Source: Thermoplasmatales archaeon
Lineage (GTDB): Archaea > Thermoplasmatota > Thermoplasmata > Thermoplasmatales > Thermoplasmataceae
Reading direction: 5' to 3'
Length of the DNA stretch: 64,000 nt
Assembly: GCA_014874365.1 (NCBI GenBank)
Contig: JACWAH010000024.1
Span: forward strand, 124,001-188,000
The notes under the pieces are model-generated. The model saw only the letters and a program-made list of their open reading frames with translations. It was not told the origin of the DNA and did not search any database. The position numbers were made by a program, and so were the translations under genes. Shown here piece after piece: positions 30,726 to 39,183 of this stretch (position 1 is its first letter; each line of letters begins with the position of its first letter).

Positions 30726-31871
30726 ATGGCAATTAATAGAAAAAGAGTCGTGATTGTAGGGGATGGTGCCGCAGGTACCATAATGGCCAACAAACTGAGA
30801 TTTCATTCTACCCCGGAAGAAATTGAAATAGACGTCTTCGGTAACTCCGAGAGGCACTACTTTAAACCGGATGGGGTGCAGATCCCATTTGGTTTCAAGG
30901 ATCCTGCTAACAGCTTTAAGCCTACACAGTCACTTTTCAACTATGGAATCAACTACCTGAAGGCCAATATCCGGAAATTTGACCTTGAAAATTCAACAGT
31001 AACTTGTGAAAAGAATAGGACGTTCAAGTATGACTACCTCATCATAGCAACAGGTGATAGATTTTCGACGGAAGAACTTCCTGGATATGATAAAGCAGCT
31101 TCCCATTTCTATAGTCTTGAGGCATCCATGGAGCTCAGGCAGAAGCTGAGAGATTTTAAGGGAGGCAAGATTGTTATCGGACAGGCGAGCATACCAATTC
31201 AGTGTCCACCTGCGCCCTATGAATTCACTTTCCAGCTGGATCAATACCTTAAGCTGAAAGGGATAAGAGATAAGACGGAAATTCACTATATTTATCCATT
31301 GAACAGGGTCTTCACAATCCCAAATGTGTCTGACTTTATTGAAAGACTTATGGAAGAAAGAGGAATTGTCATCCACAAAATGTTCAACGTCGATTCGCTC
31401 GACCCTATGGGAAAGAAGATAAACTCCCTGGAGGGGGAAACTCTGGATTACGATCTTCTGATTCTTGTTCCTCCCCACAGTGGTCAAAAGATAATCACTG
31501 AGAACGGACTTGCGGATAATAGTGGATATATAGCGGTCGACAGAAACCATCTCAACTACAAAGATTATGACAATGTTTTCGCAATTGGAGATGCGACAGA
31601 TTTACCCATTTCAAAAGCGGGAGCCACCGCCCATTTCCAGTCTGAATACCTCGCAAATAGAATATCAAACGAGGTCAACGGAAACGCATACTTCGAGGCT
31701 TATAATGGAGATGTTGCCTGCACCACAATAACTGGTGGCAATGAAGCCATTACACTATTTTTTAGCTATACCAGGCCACCGAAGGCAAATTTTGAGAGTA
31801 AGGCGGATTATTTCCTGAAATGGACCTCGTCCGATACCTACTTTTCAGCTATGCTGAGAGGGATAATGTAA
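30726..31871 (+). CDS. Sulfide:quinone oxidoreductase-like FAD enzyme
   Basis: A 381-residue two-dinucleotide-binding flavoprotein (VVIVGDGAAGTIMAN at the N-terminus, VFAIGDATDLP near residue 287). Cys160 in IQCPPAPYE and Cys332 in VACTTITGG align with two of the redox cysteines of sulfide:quinone oxidoreductases; the third (Cys128 type) is not seen, as in some SQR subgroups. It probably oxidises sulfide or a persulfide carried by TusA/DsrE and reduces quinone. The ATG at 30726 is preferred to the GTG overlapping the tusA stop. Confidence 0.8.
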   Translation: MAINRKRVVIVGDGAAGTIMANKLRFHSTPEEIEIDVFGNSERHYFKPDGVQIPFGFKDPANSFKPTQSLFNYGINYLKANIRKFDLENSTVTCEKNRTFKYDYLIIATGDRFSTEELPGYDKAASHFYSLEASMELRQKLRDFKGGKIVIGQASIPIQCPPAPYEFTFQLDQYLKLKGIRDKTEIHYIYPLNRVFTIPNVSDFIERLMEERGIVIHKMFNVDSLDPMGKKINSLEGETLDYDLLILVPPHSGQKIITENGLADNSGYIAVDRNHLNYKDYDNVFAIGDATDLPISKAGATAHFQSEYLANRISNEVNGNAYFEAYNGDVACTTITGGNEAITLFFSYTRPPKANFESKADYFLKWTSSDTYFSAMLRGIM

Positions 31872-31880
31872 GGTGAAACA

Positions 31881-32369
31881 ATGATGGAAACAACAGATGA
31901 AAAAGACAAGCTTGAAGAGATAATCACAGAAGTAGTAGACAATTCCGATGTTCTACTTTCCTTCCTGCCGTTGCTGAAGAGGCTTAAAGAAGCTGGTATA
32001 CTGAATCTTTTCGCAGACATTTCAAAAGATTACATGCCTACTGACATTGAATTTCTTGGACATTTTTTCTCCTCAAGAGAATTCACCTATTCGATCCTGA
32101 AGAGCGCGAACCTTATGCTAAGTGTGCTGTACGCCATGGCAGACGAAAAAGTTTCTGATACTGTCAAGAACTTAATGTTCAATATGCGCGGGATTATGGA
32201 TGGTATCTCCGAGAGCCAGAAGGATGAATCACCTCTTTCGCTGCTTGATATTTACAGGTTGTCAAAAGACAAAAACGCTGCCAGAGGGATCAGGATCTAT
32301 GTTGCCGTTATGCGTGCAATCGGTGAGATATTCGAAAGAACCGGAAAAAAGTGCGAAACAGCAAAGTAA
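31881..32369 (+). CDS. DUF1641 protein
   Basis: A 162-residue, mostly helical soluble protein. LLSFLPLLKRLKEAGILNLFAD with RGIRIYVAVMRAIGEIF and the preceding LLDIYRLSKDKNAARGI are the marks of DUF1641, a family often next to SQR-like oxidoreductases and thought to help them or attach them to the membrane. GGTGA lies a few bases before the ATG. It closes the operon; a hairpin follows. Confidence 0.78.
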   Translation: MMETTDEKDKLEEIITEVVDNSDVLLSFLPLLKRLKEAGILNLFADISKDYMPTDIEFLGHFFSSREFTYSILKSANLMLSVLYAMADEKVSDTVKNLMFNMRGIMDGISESQKDESPLSLLDIYRLSKDKNAARGIRIYVAVMRAIGEIFERTGKKCETAK

Positions 32370-32391
32370 ATTTCACGTTTAATGATTAAAA

Positions 32392-32419
32392 GCAAGCCCT
32401 GAAATGAAAAAGGGCTTGC
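32392..32419. terminator. Perfect 9-bp hairpin between convergent operons
   Basis: GCAAGCCCT (32392-32400) pairs exactly with AGGGCTTGC (32411-32419) over a 10-base A-rich loop. It lies between the end of the DUF1641 gene and the end of yceI, which converge. It could halt transcription from either side, though archaeal termination mostly relies on T-runs. Confidence 0.5.
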
Positions 32420-32442
32420 ACACAAATATTAAATCCGTAAAT

Positions 32443-32994
32443 TCAAGAAACTGGCTTTGCAGGTTCCGGAGTTCTGTATGCTTCAAGCTGCAGGTAAAGA
32501 GTCACTTTCTCTCCTAGCATTACTCCGCCGCCCTCAAGAAGCATGTTCCACTTTACCCCAAAGTCGCTTCTCATGATCGTGGATGATGCAGAAAGCCCGA
32601 ACCTGTCGTTTCCATACGGATCCTTGACTCTTCCACCGTATTCGCCCTTAAATGTAACTTCTTTGGTAATCCCCCTGATAGTCAAGTCTCCCACAATATC
32701 TACGTCTTCTCCACTGCCTTTTACGGACCTGGTATTGAATATTATTGAAGGATTCGTTCTCATCGCGAGTATTTCGTCAGACCTGAGGTGTTTATCCCTG
32801 TCAGGCTCACCGGTATCAATGCTCCCGACATTGATGGTAAATTCCGCTGATACGCTATTAAAATCGTCCGGGTTACCGTTTATCTGGGCATCAAATTCCT
32901 TAAATTTACCTCTTACTGTAGTGATCATCATGTGCCTAACGCCAAACTCAACGCTCGAGTGCGCTTTATCCAAAATCCATTTGTTTTGTGCCAT
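32443..32994 (-). CDS. YceI-family protein
   Basis: A 183-residue lipocalin-like protein. WILDKAHSSVEFGVRHMMITTVRGKF, GSIDTGEPDRDKHLRSDEIL and VGDLTIRGITKEVTF are the YceI signature; members bind polyisoprenoids or other amphiphiles. There is no signal peptide here, so it is cytoplasmic. It is divergent from an HxlR regulator and shares a repeated motif with it, so it is a likely target. Confidence 0.9.
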   Translation of the reverse strand: MAQNKWILDKAHSSVEFGVRHMMITTVRGKFKEFDAQINGNPDDFNSVSAEFTINVGSIDTGEPDRDKHLRSDEILAMRTNPSIIFNTRSVKGSGEDVDIVGDLTIRGITKEVTFKGEYGGRVKDPYGNDRFGLSASSTIMRSDFGVKWNMLLEGGGVMLGEKVTLYLQLEAYRTPEPAKPVS

Positions 32995-33005
32995 CTAAAT
33001 TCCTC

Positions 33006-33016
33006 ACTTACTTAAC
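33006..33016 (+). promoter_or_regulatory. Putative HxlR operator at the yceI promoter
   Basis: ACTTACTTAAC lies between the yceI TATA-like element (minus strand, about 33017-33027) and the yceI start at 32994. The same 11-mer, differing in one base, occurs at the hxlR promoter in the mirrored position. Confidence 0.5.
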
Positions 33017-33073
33017 GCAATTTACTTGTGTATTGTTATCAGGTATAGACACCACATTTAAATAATATTGGTA

Positions 33074-33084
33074 ACTTACTTTAC
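33074..33084 (+). promoter_or_regulatory. Putative HxlR operator at its own promoter
   Basis: ACTTACTTTAC lies between the TATA (TTTAAATAA, about 33057-33065) and the ATG at 33090. Occupation here would block initiation and suggests autoregulation. Confidence 0.5.
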
Positions 33085-33089
33085 ATAAG

Positions 33090-33446
33090 ATGGCACAACG
33101 GAAAGTAAGTGAAACAGTTGAGGAACCGAGCCCCGATATTCAATTGTGTCCTATAGTGGAAGCGATTAAAGAAATAGGCGGCGAGTGGAAGTTGATTGTC
33201 ATTCGATATTTATGGGAAAAGCCAATGGGATTCAATGAATTACTGAAATCTGTAAATGGATTGAACTCGAAGACTCTTTCTTCAGCATTAAAATATCTGG
33301 AGATACATGGAGTTATATCCCGCATTGTGGAAAACACCCGCCCCTTTAGGGTGCGATATTCACTAACCGAAAAAGGAAGGGCACTGGAGGAACCCCTAAA
33401 AGGCTTGCAGAAATGGGGAGAGGAATGGGTAATACATCACGCATAA
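33090..33446 (+). CDS. HxlR-family transcription regulator
   Basis: A 118-residue winged helix protein. Cys20 in QLCPIVEAIKEIGGEWKLIVI is the conserved cysteine of redox-sensing HxlR proteins such as HypR and YodB. PMGFNELLKSVNGLNSKTLSSALKYLE is the recognition helix region and the C-terminus YSLTEKGRALEEPL the wing and dimer helix. The gene is leaderless from the spacing and is divergent from yceI, the probable target. Confidence 0.88.
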   Translation: MAQRKVSETVEEPSPDIQLCPIVEAIKEIGGEWKLIVIRYLWEKPMGFNELLKSVNGLNSKTLSSALKYLEIHGVISRIVENTRPFRVRYSLTEKGRALEEPLKGLQKWGEEWVIHHA

Positions 33447-33554
33447 GAGATGCGGCTTTGTAATCACTTAATTTGCTTTTTTACTTGATTTTTTTGCAAT
33501 CACAAAAGAATATACCCCTATGCCATCTGATCTATTCCAGCAAGTAACCGTAAC

Positions 33555-34028
33555 CTATTTCCTGCCCGGTACCAAACAGTTGATCGTCTTAAGTATCGAA
33601 TCAAAGTGGCTCCCTTCCCAGTAGACTTTCCCGCATTTTGAGCAGACATAAATGCTTGTAAAGTGGTTTTTAACGCCTTCAGGAAGAACTCCATTGTAAG
33701 ACCCGGTATCTCGCTTTTCAGTTCTTCCATTACACAGGGGGCATCTGGTAAAATATAGTTCCTTCTCCGGTTTAATAACTGAAAGAAATGCAGAAAGCTG
33801 CTCCAGATGATTATCAGATGAGAAATACATTGAGGGTTTATATCTAGAGTAAAGCTCTTTATCTCTGGTGAGCAGGAATAACTTCGTTTTCCTGCATAAC
33901 TCAATTACTTCATTGTCGGATTTGTTGGAGGCCGCATATTCAACTGAAAACCCCATCAATCTGAGCCACCTTGCAAGCTTTCCAAGCATGCTGTCTGCGA
34001 GGAATCCTGTTGTACCCTGTACTGCCAT
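33555..34028 (-). CDS. Mut7-C RNase-domain protein with zinc ribbon
   Basis: A 157-residue protein of the Mut7-C (DUF82) family. FLADSMLGKLARWLRLMGFSVEYA and LLTRDKELYSR are the PIN-like nuclease motifs with conserved Asp residues, and CPLCNG...CSKCGKVYWEGSH is the zinc ribbon. It is predicted to cut RNA. The ATG at 34028 is chosen because a TATA-like element lies about 25 bases further upstream; the earlier in-frame start would add four residues. Confidence 0.85.
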   Translation of the reverse strand: MAVQGTTGFLADSMLGKLARWLRLMGFSVEYAASNKSDNEVIELCRKTKLFLLTRDKELYSRYKPSMYFSSDNHLEQLSAFLSVIKPEKELYFTRCPLCNGRTEKRDTGSYNGVLPEGVKNHFTSIYVCSKCGKVYWEGSHFDSILKTINCLVPGRK

Positions 34029-34197
34029 GAATCTTCCCAATGGTTCGGAACTAAATTACACCACATTTATTCACTCTTATCGACTATTTTTGTTTTCTCT
34101 TTTAGGAATTATATCATGCGAATTTTGATCTAATCCATTCGCACTAAAGCCGAAAAGGAAACGGGTTTATCAACTTCCAAGCGTTACATTGTTGAAA

Positions 34198-34911
34198 ATG
34201 GAAATCAGTTATGTCAGGAAGGCGACGAAAGGTGATTGGTCATGTATTTCCAATGTATCCCGGAGATCAGGATACTCAGATTACATCAACGAAATAGGCG
34301 AGAAATACCTGGACATGGGTGAAACAATTGTCTATGATAAAGAGGGAATTCATGGATTCCTTAAGTCGCAACTAATGCCTGACAATTCTGTCTACCTAAG
34401 CGGTCTTAGGGTCGACCCTGAAAGTAGAAGGCAAGGTATTGGCGAAATGCTAACTAATTCCATGATTTCGGAATCAAGGATGAAAGGGGTGACAAGAGCC
34501 AGGATACTCGTTGAACCAAGTAATGTCGCGAGTCTTTCCCTTGCACATAAGATGAGGTTTAAAGATATCGAGCAATTCCACTTCTATCTGGGTAGCATTG
34601 ATACCGGGGGCTTCAAAGAATTTGGTGAATGGCCAGAGAGGGTTGTTGACCTTGGATTTGAATATTCACTACCTGTCACAGATTTCCCGGCTACTCTATT
34701 GAAAAGTGGCCACAACCTTGTGTCAGTTTCGAATACGATTCCTGTGTGGGATAACCATGCGTATACTATTATGGGAAAAGGGCCGTTCATTTTTGAGGAA
34801 GGAGAATCATTAATATCGGTACCCGAAGAGTTCATGTCCGACTCTTTAAAAAACCTGAAACCTGTGGAAGGGTTCGAAACCGCCATTCTTTTGGAAAAAG
34901 CTATCGTGTAA
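34198..34911 (+). CDS. GNAT-family N-acetyltransferase
   Basis: A 237-residue acetyltransferase. YLSGLRVDPESRRQGIGEMLTNSMI is the acetyl-CoA-binding motif A and ILVEPSNVASLSLAHKMRFKDIEQF motif B, both near residues 60-125. A C-terminal part of about 110 residues is unlike plain GNAT proteins and may bind the acceptor. A TATA-like GTTTATCA sits about 27 bases before the ATG at 34198. Confidence 0.8.
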   Translation: MEISYVRKATKGDWSCISNVSRRSGYSDYINEIGEKYLDMGETIVYDKEGIHGFLKSQLMPDNSVYLSGLRVDPESRRQGIGEMLTNSMISESRMKGVTRARILVEPSNVASLSLAHKMRFKDIEQFHFYLGSIDTGGFKEFGEWPERVVDLGFEYSLPVTDFPATLLKSGHNLVSVSNTIPVWDNHAYTIMGKGPFIFEEGESLISVPEEFMSDSLKNLKPVEGFETAILLEKAIV

Positions 34912-35041
34912 TTCCGCTTAGCCATCAAATACCAATTTTCGCCCCATCCAAGGTGTCGGTTTAATCAAAACCTCATTTTGCCAAAACAATACGCAAAATA
35001 TACATAGTGGTGTTTATTATCGTATCGCTTTGTTGAGTACC

Positions 35042-35218
35042 ATGCCCTTAACTAAATTTGAAAAGGCCAGAATTATAGGTGCGAGGGCTCTTCAAATATC
35101 AATGGGCGCCCCAGTCGTTATAGATGTGCCATCAAACATGATTGATCCAGTAGACATTGCGATGCTCGAATACGATAATGGCTTTGTTCCAATTACTATC
35201 CGAAAGATAGGAAAGTAA
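35042..35218 (+). CDS. rpoK: RNA polymerase subunit K (Rpo6)
   Basis: A 58-residue protein with LTKFEKARIIGARALQISMGAPVVID and the C-terminal NGFVPITIRKIGK, the Rpb6/omega signature. It folds around the C-terminal tail of the largest subunit and helps polymerase assembly. A TATA-like element about 27 bases upstream supports the ATG at 35042. It stands alone here, 24 kb from the main RNA polymerase operon. Confidence 0.92.
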   Translation: MPLTKFEKARIIGARALQISMGAPVVIDVPSNMIDPVDIAMLEYDNGFVPITIRKIGK

Positions 35219-35219
35219 T

Positions 35220-35807
35220 CTATCTGGCAGTTTTTCTTTTCTCTGAGAATATGACCCTGAAAAGTAAGAGGTAGATTATGCCAAAAGTGATTACAGCAGG
35301 GAAGAACCCTATGCTCACCTGAGGAAGCACAGATATCAGCAGATACCCAGATACCGCCAGTATAAGTGCGGAGAAACCTATTATCATCATATTGGTATTG
35401 AAAGATGAAACCGCACTCTTGAGTTCCATTTCGTCAAATCCCGCGTAGCTCATCTCCCTTATCATGGACTTTCCTGTTCCTGAAGTCATGGAGAGGAAAA
35501 TGCCCAAAACCATGAATACCAGCAAAAAGGCAATATCATTGTCATAAACAGATGGGACAACAGGGGCTAATGAAAACAATCTCTGGAAATATCCCTGCGA
35601 TACCATCAGGGCAGATGCGATAATCAGGAAAGGGAAATATCGGCCTACCCCTTTCCCCCTGTCTGAGGGAAGAAAAGACACTGCAGCAGCAGACCCTATT
35701 TCTATTATACCAACAATTGCTGCCAAGGCGTATCCAGAATCGAGCAGCAGTAATCCTGGAAGTATCAAGAGCAAAAACGATACAATCGATAACGAGTAGC
35801 GGTTCAA
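35220..35807 (-). CDS. Membrane protein at the end of the MoxR-DUF58 cluster
   Basis: A 195-residue protein with about six hydrophobic segments (for example LSIVSFLLLILPGLLLLDSG at the N-terminus and PAVITFGIIYLLLFRVI at the end). It begins at a TTG that overlaps the DUF58 gene's stop. I do not know a family. By position it is an accessory membrane part of the cluster. Confidence 0.6.
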   Translation of the reverse strand: MNRYSLSIVSFLLLILPGLLLLDSGYALAAIVGIIEIGSAAAVSFLPSDRGKGVGRYFPFLIIASALMVSQGYFQRLFSLAPVVPSVYDNDIAFLLVFMVLGIFLSMTSGTGKSMIREMSYAGFDEMELKSAVSSFNTNMMIIGFSALILAVSGYLLISVLPQVSIGFFPAVITFGIIYLLLFRVIFSEKRKTAR

Positions 35808-37108
35808 ATCCCGATCACCCTGGATAGAGTCGTTACGACAAAGCCAAGAGATTCTGAAGACGGGTCCCAGTCTATTCTCCTTGTGCGTGGAATGCGTTCA
35901 ATATAACTGTGAGCAAGTTTCAGGGAAGCCCTTTTTCCAGAGAATAATTCAATTCCAGTCAGCAAATGTTTCATAATTATCCCCTGGGAAATTACGTTTA
36001 CCAAAACTATATTTCTTGAATATTTTCGTACCCTTTTTACAAGATTGGCCAATTCCGCTGAATTTTCTTTCCACACAGATGTGATAAGGACTACTGTGGC
36101 AGATGTTTCCCTCAGAATAGTAAAGAACTTGGGTTCTACCTGGTATACTACAAAGTTGGAACCTGTCGGCTCGACCCTAAGGAGTGCCCTACGAAACCTG
36201 TTTTCATTTTCCACTCCGGATGAAGGCATTACGGAAGGGGAATGGAAGCCATGTCCGGACTGTGCTGTCCAGAAACCGGTGTTGATGTTTTCCCTCATAA
36301 GTGTTCTTGAGTGCGCGAATATGAACGAAATGCTGTACTCAAGAGGGTTCTCTTCAGTTGTTCCCCTTGACATGGTCAAGCTCCTGTCCAGAAGATAGAG
36401 GACGGTTTTTTCCCCCTCTTTCAGGTATTGATTCACCATTATTCTTGAAGGAGCGCTTCTCGCAGTTGCTTTCCAGTTTATTTCCCGGTAGGAATCCCCA
36501 GTCTGGTACTCCCTCACCGACTCAAAATCTGAGGATGCAGGGCCAATCCTCGAAATTGTGTTTCTGGGAGTATTCTCGTTGCTTCTCATTCGCCTGAGCT
36601 TTACATTGGGGATGGCAACTTTTGGGAGTATCTCAATCTCTCCGCCTGTGGTTATCTTCCCGTCTTTCTTGTTTATAACGCCCATTGCCGGGTAGTAGGT
36701 GAAATTTAACCTGTCGAGCAGGAAAGTCCCTCTGCGCATCCCTGCCGCCTTGAAAACGAAATTCTTCTCCCTTGCTGAAAATCCCTTGAAAAAAACATGA
36801 ATGTTTGTATCCTCTTTCAATAAGAAAGCGTCCGGAAGCGGGAATTCCATAACGTAGAATCCAAAGCCTCCTTTTGCATTAACGAGTAAGGAAAAATCAA
36901 CAATTTCTTCTGCTTTAGCCCTTGCGGGAAATTCAGCATTGACAGTTATTACGCCTTCCTTATCCAGGCTGTAAAGCATGATGAGGAGAAAAATCACGAA
37001 CAAAATTGACATTGCAAGATAACGATTGGTCGTGGCGACGGCAGTTATGCCAGAAACTCCGCCAATCAGGATCATTGCAAGGAGACTTTTACTCCACTTC
37101 TTTACCAT
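35804..37108 (-). CDS. DUF58 family protein
   Basis: A 434-residue protein with two N-terminal membrane segments (about residues 8-45) and the DUF58 core ESVREYQTGDSYREINWKATARS near residue 205, followed by a von Willebrand A-like region (VLYLLDRSLTMSRG). DUF58 proteins are encoded beside MoxR AAA ATPases, as here, and are thought to link the ATPase to membrane or envelope protein assembly. The gap to moxR is 6 bases. Confidence 0.88.
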   Translation of the reverse strand: MVKKWSKSLLAMILIGGVSGITAVATTNRYLAMSILFVIFLLIMLYSLDKEGVITVNAEFPARAKAEEIVDFSLLVNAKGGFGFYVMEFPLPDAFLLKEDTNIHVFFKGFSAREKNFVFKAAGMRRGTFLLDRLNFTYYPAMGVINKKDGKITTGGEIEILPKVAIPNVKLRRMRSNENTPRNTISRIGPASSDFESVREYQTGDSYREINWKATARSAPSRIMVNQYLKEGEKTVLYLLDRSLTMSRGTTEENPLEYSISFIFAHSRTLMRENINTGFWTAQSGHGFHSPSVMPSSGVENENRFRRALLRVEPTGSNFVVYQVEPKFFTILRETSATVVLITSVWKENSAELANLVKRVRKYSRNIVLVNVISQGIIMKHLLTGIELFSGKRASLKLAHSYIERIPRTRRIDWDPSSESLGFVVTTLSRVIGI

Positions 37109-37114
37109 GGCAAT

Positions 37115-38068
37115 CTATTTAGGAACCTGGATTTTTCCAATATATTCGTCCACTATCGCGACTCCGGAGATGTCCTCAAGCGTTAATTCAGGTTTCAAAA
37201 TTATTCTGTGGCCCAATACGTCCCTTGCGACCTTTTTGATATCATCCGGAATGACAAAATCTCTGCCATCCAGGAAAGCAATAGCCTTCGAAATTCTCAT
37301 TAGCGAGATCAATCCTCTCGGGCTCGGGCCTGCGAGCACTCTCTGATCGCTCCTGCATTTTGCAAATTCAGAAATATATTCCACGATGTCTTTATCAATC
37401 TTGATTTCCAGCTCAATGAATTGCTGTATCTCCATAAGTTCGGCCGAGTCAAGTATTACCTTCGCCTCTGAGCTGGGGTCATCATTCCTCCAGGAAATTC
37501 TCCTGTTAAGGACCTCTTCATCGTTTAATGGATATCCAAGTGTCAGTTCAATCATGAACCTGTCCATCTGGGCTTCCGGCAGGGGGTAAGTGCCTTCGAG
37601 TTCAACAGGGTTCTGGGTAGCCAGCACAATGAACGGCTTTTCAAGCAATATTGTATCACCCTCAATAGTGACCTGGCGTTCCTCCATTGCCTCCAGCAAA
37701 GCAGACTGCGTTTTAGGCGGGGCCCTGTTAATCTCATCAGCAAGAATTAAATTTGAGAATATTGGTCCCTTGATTGTCTGAAAGTCGCCAACGTTGGGTT
37801 TCCATACTTTCGTCCCAACAATATCGGATGGCAGGAGATCGGGGGTGAACTGTATCCTTTTGCTCGATATCCCAAGTACTCTCGCAAAAAGCTTCACGAT
37901 AAACGTTTTTCCAATCCCGGGAAAATCCTTTAGCAGGACATGGCCAGACGAAAGTATTGAAGCCATTACCTTTACGACTGTTTCAGGATTACCAACATAA
38001 TAACTAGAAATCTCGTTTATTGCATCCATTATACTGTTTCTGTAAACATCTTTTTGATCCGTGTTCAT
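37115..38068 (-). CDS. MoxR-family AAA ATPase
   Basis: A 317-residue AAA+ ATPase. Walker A DFPGIGKT near residues 40-47, Walker B LADEINRAPPKTQSALLEAMEE near 108-130 and sensor 1 VLATQNPVE place it in the MoxR group, chaperone-like motors that mature partner complexes with VWA/DUF58 proteins. It overlaps the upstream membrane protein gene by 4 bases (ATGA) and DUF58 follows. Confidence 0.93.
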   Translation of the reverse strand: MNTDQKDVYRNSIMDAINEISSYYVGNPETVVKVMASILSSGHVLLKDFPGIGKTFIVKLFARVLGISSKRIQFTPDLLPSDIVGTKVWKPNVGDFQTIKGPIFSNLILADEINRAPPKTQSALLEAMEERQVTIEGDTILLEKPFIVLATQNPVELEGTYPLPEAQMDRFMIELTLGYPLNDEEVLNRRISWRNDDPSSEAKVILDSAELMEIQQFIELEIKIDKDIVEYISEFAKCRSDQRVLAGPSPRGLISLMRISKAIAFLDGRDFVIPDDIKKVARDVLGHRIILKPELTLEDISGVAIVDEYIGKIQVPK

Positions 38069-39183
38069 ATTTTTTCCTCCAGCCTTTTTCTCATAACAAT
38101 CGCTATGCTGTTAACAGTATCGACTCTCTTCTCTATCTCCTTGCTTATAGTTCTCGCGCTGAACGCAGGGTTGTTAAGCTCAGTCTGTTCCCCTCCGTAG
38201 ATTCTTAGCCTCTCCAATATTGCCAGGGAATCTTCCAGGTCGACGTCGTTGGACCCAAGCAGGTGCGAGAGTGTGACCAGCAACTCCCCTTTTTTTCCAC
38301 GAACGACAAATTCCTTGACAGAGTTGGCGAACAGGTCCGACTGGTCATCAGACACTATTTTTGGTGTATGCCTGTGAGCAAGGTACATCGTGTTATACAA
38401 ACTTTCAATTCTGCCAGTCCCGATGCTGTACCATCTCCAGAAAGCAAATAAAATCATCACGATTGTCCCGAGCAGTAAAAAGAACAGGATGAACTCATTA
38501 GCAACGTAAGGTTTTGGTATCTGGAGGACTGAAAACGCCAGGCCCAGCAAAAAGAACCCGGTCAAATAGCTGGAGGAGCTATCCCTAATGTATGTAGATA
38601 ATTCCTTAATCTGCCTGTTTCTGGATAATTCCAGCAACGGGTGCAATGAAAAAGGTATGTTTCCTATTCCGGCAAAAAGGAATGGATATCCCACATAATA
38701 GTAACCTCCAAGGATGAAAGAAGCGAAATAGGCAGAGATAAGCAGTGGAGACCAGGCCAGTCTATACAGCCATCCTCCTACTTGGGCCCTTGGTCCATTT
38801 TTTATTAGGGCAGATGCTGTAAATCTCAAGGAAACAAATATCAAGAGGAAAAGGAATGCAAGAAAAACACCCTCGGCTGAGAACCCACCCAGTGGAGCAT
38901 ACAAGATGCTATAAATCGCGAGACTCAATACAAATTCAAGGGGCATCCAGGCAAGGAAGCGCTTAGTGATTACTCCCGAATAGGTCCGGTTCCTGTCAGT
39001 CAGAAGCTTGCCTGCAAGCGCTATTGGAGCGGAAATCGCAGCGATAAGCAGTATCTCCCCAATTATTCCTGAGAAAGAAAGTAAAACAGTGCCTGCAATT
39101 ACCAGTATAAGTGTGGTGATCATGTATTTGAGCAAGGCCGACAGAGTCTCTCCCTGATAAACTTTCAAATCAGTTTTCCCCAT
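38065..39183 (-). CDS. Multi-pass membrane protein of the MoxR-DUF58 cluster
   Basis: A 372-residue protein. The first ~270 residues hold about eight hydrophobic segments (for example LKYMITTLILVIAGTVLLSF and FILFFLLLGTIVMILFAFWR), and the last ~100 are soluble and helical. Its start overlaps the end of the DUF4129-type gene by 14 bases. I do not recognise the family; the operon suggests it is a membrane anchor or substrate of the MoxR-DUF58 machine. Confidence 0.65.
   Translation of the reverse strand: MGKTDLKVYQGETLSALLKYMITTLILVIAGTVLLSFSGIIGEILLIAAISAPIALAGKLLTDRNRTYSGVITKRFLAWMPLEFVLSLAIYSILYAPLGGFSAEGVFLAFLFLLIFVSLRFTASALIKNGPRAQVGGWLYRLAWSPLLISAYFASFILGGYYYVGYPFLFAGIGNIPFSLHPLLELSRNRQIKELSTYIRDSSSSYLTGFFLLGLAFSVLQIPKPYVANEFILFFLLLGTIVMILFAFWRWYSIGTGRIESLYNTMYLAHRHTPKIVSDDQSDLFANSVKEFVVRGKKGELLVTLSHLLGSNDVDLEDSLAILERLRIYGGEQTELNNPAFSARTISKEIEKRVDTVNSIAIVMRKRLEEKI

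Noticed and set aside
30993-31550. Minus-strand open frame of 185 codons inside the SQR-like gene
   Set aside because: It is a shadow of the flavoprotein, whose motifs run through the same bases on the plus strand.
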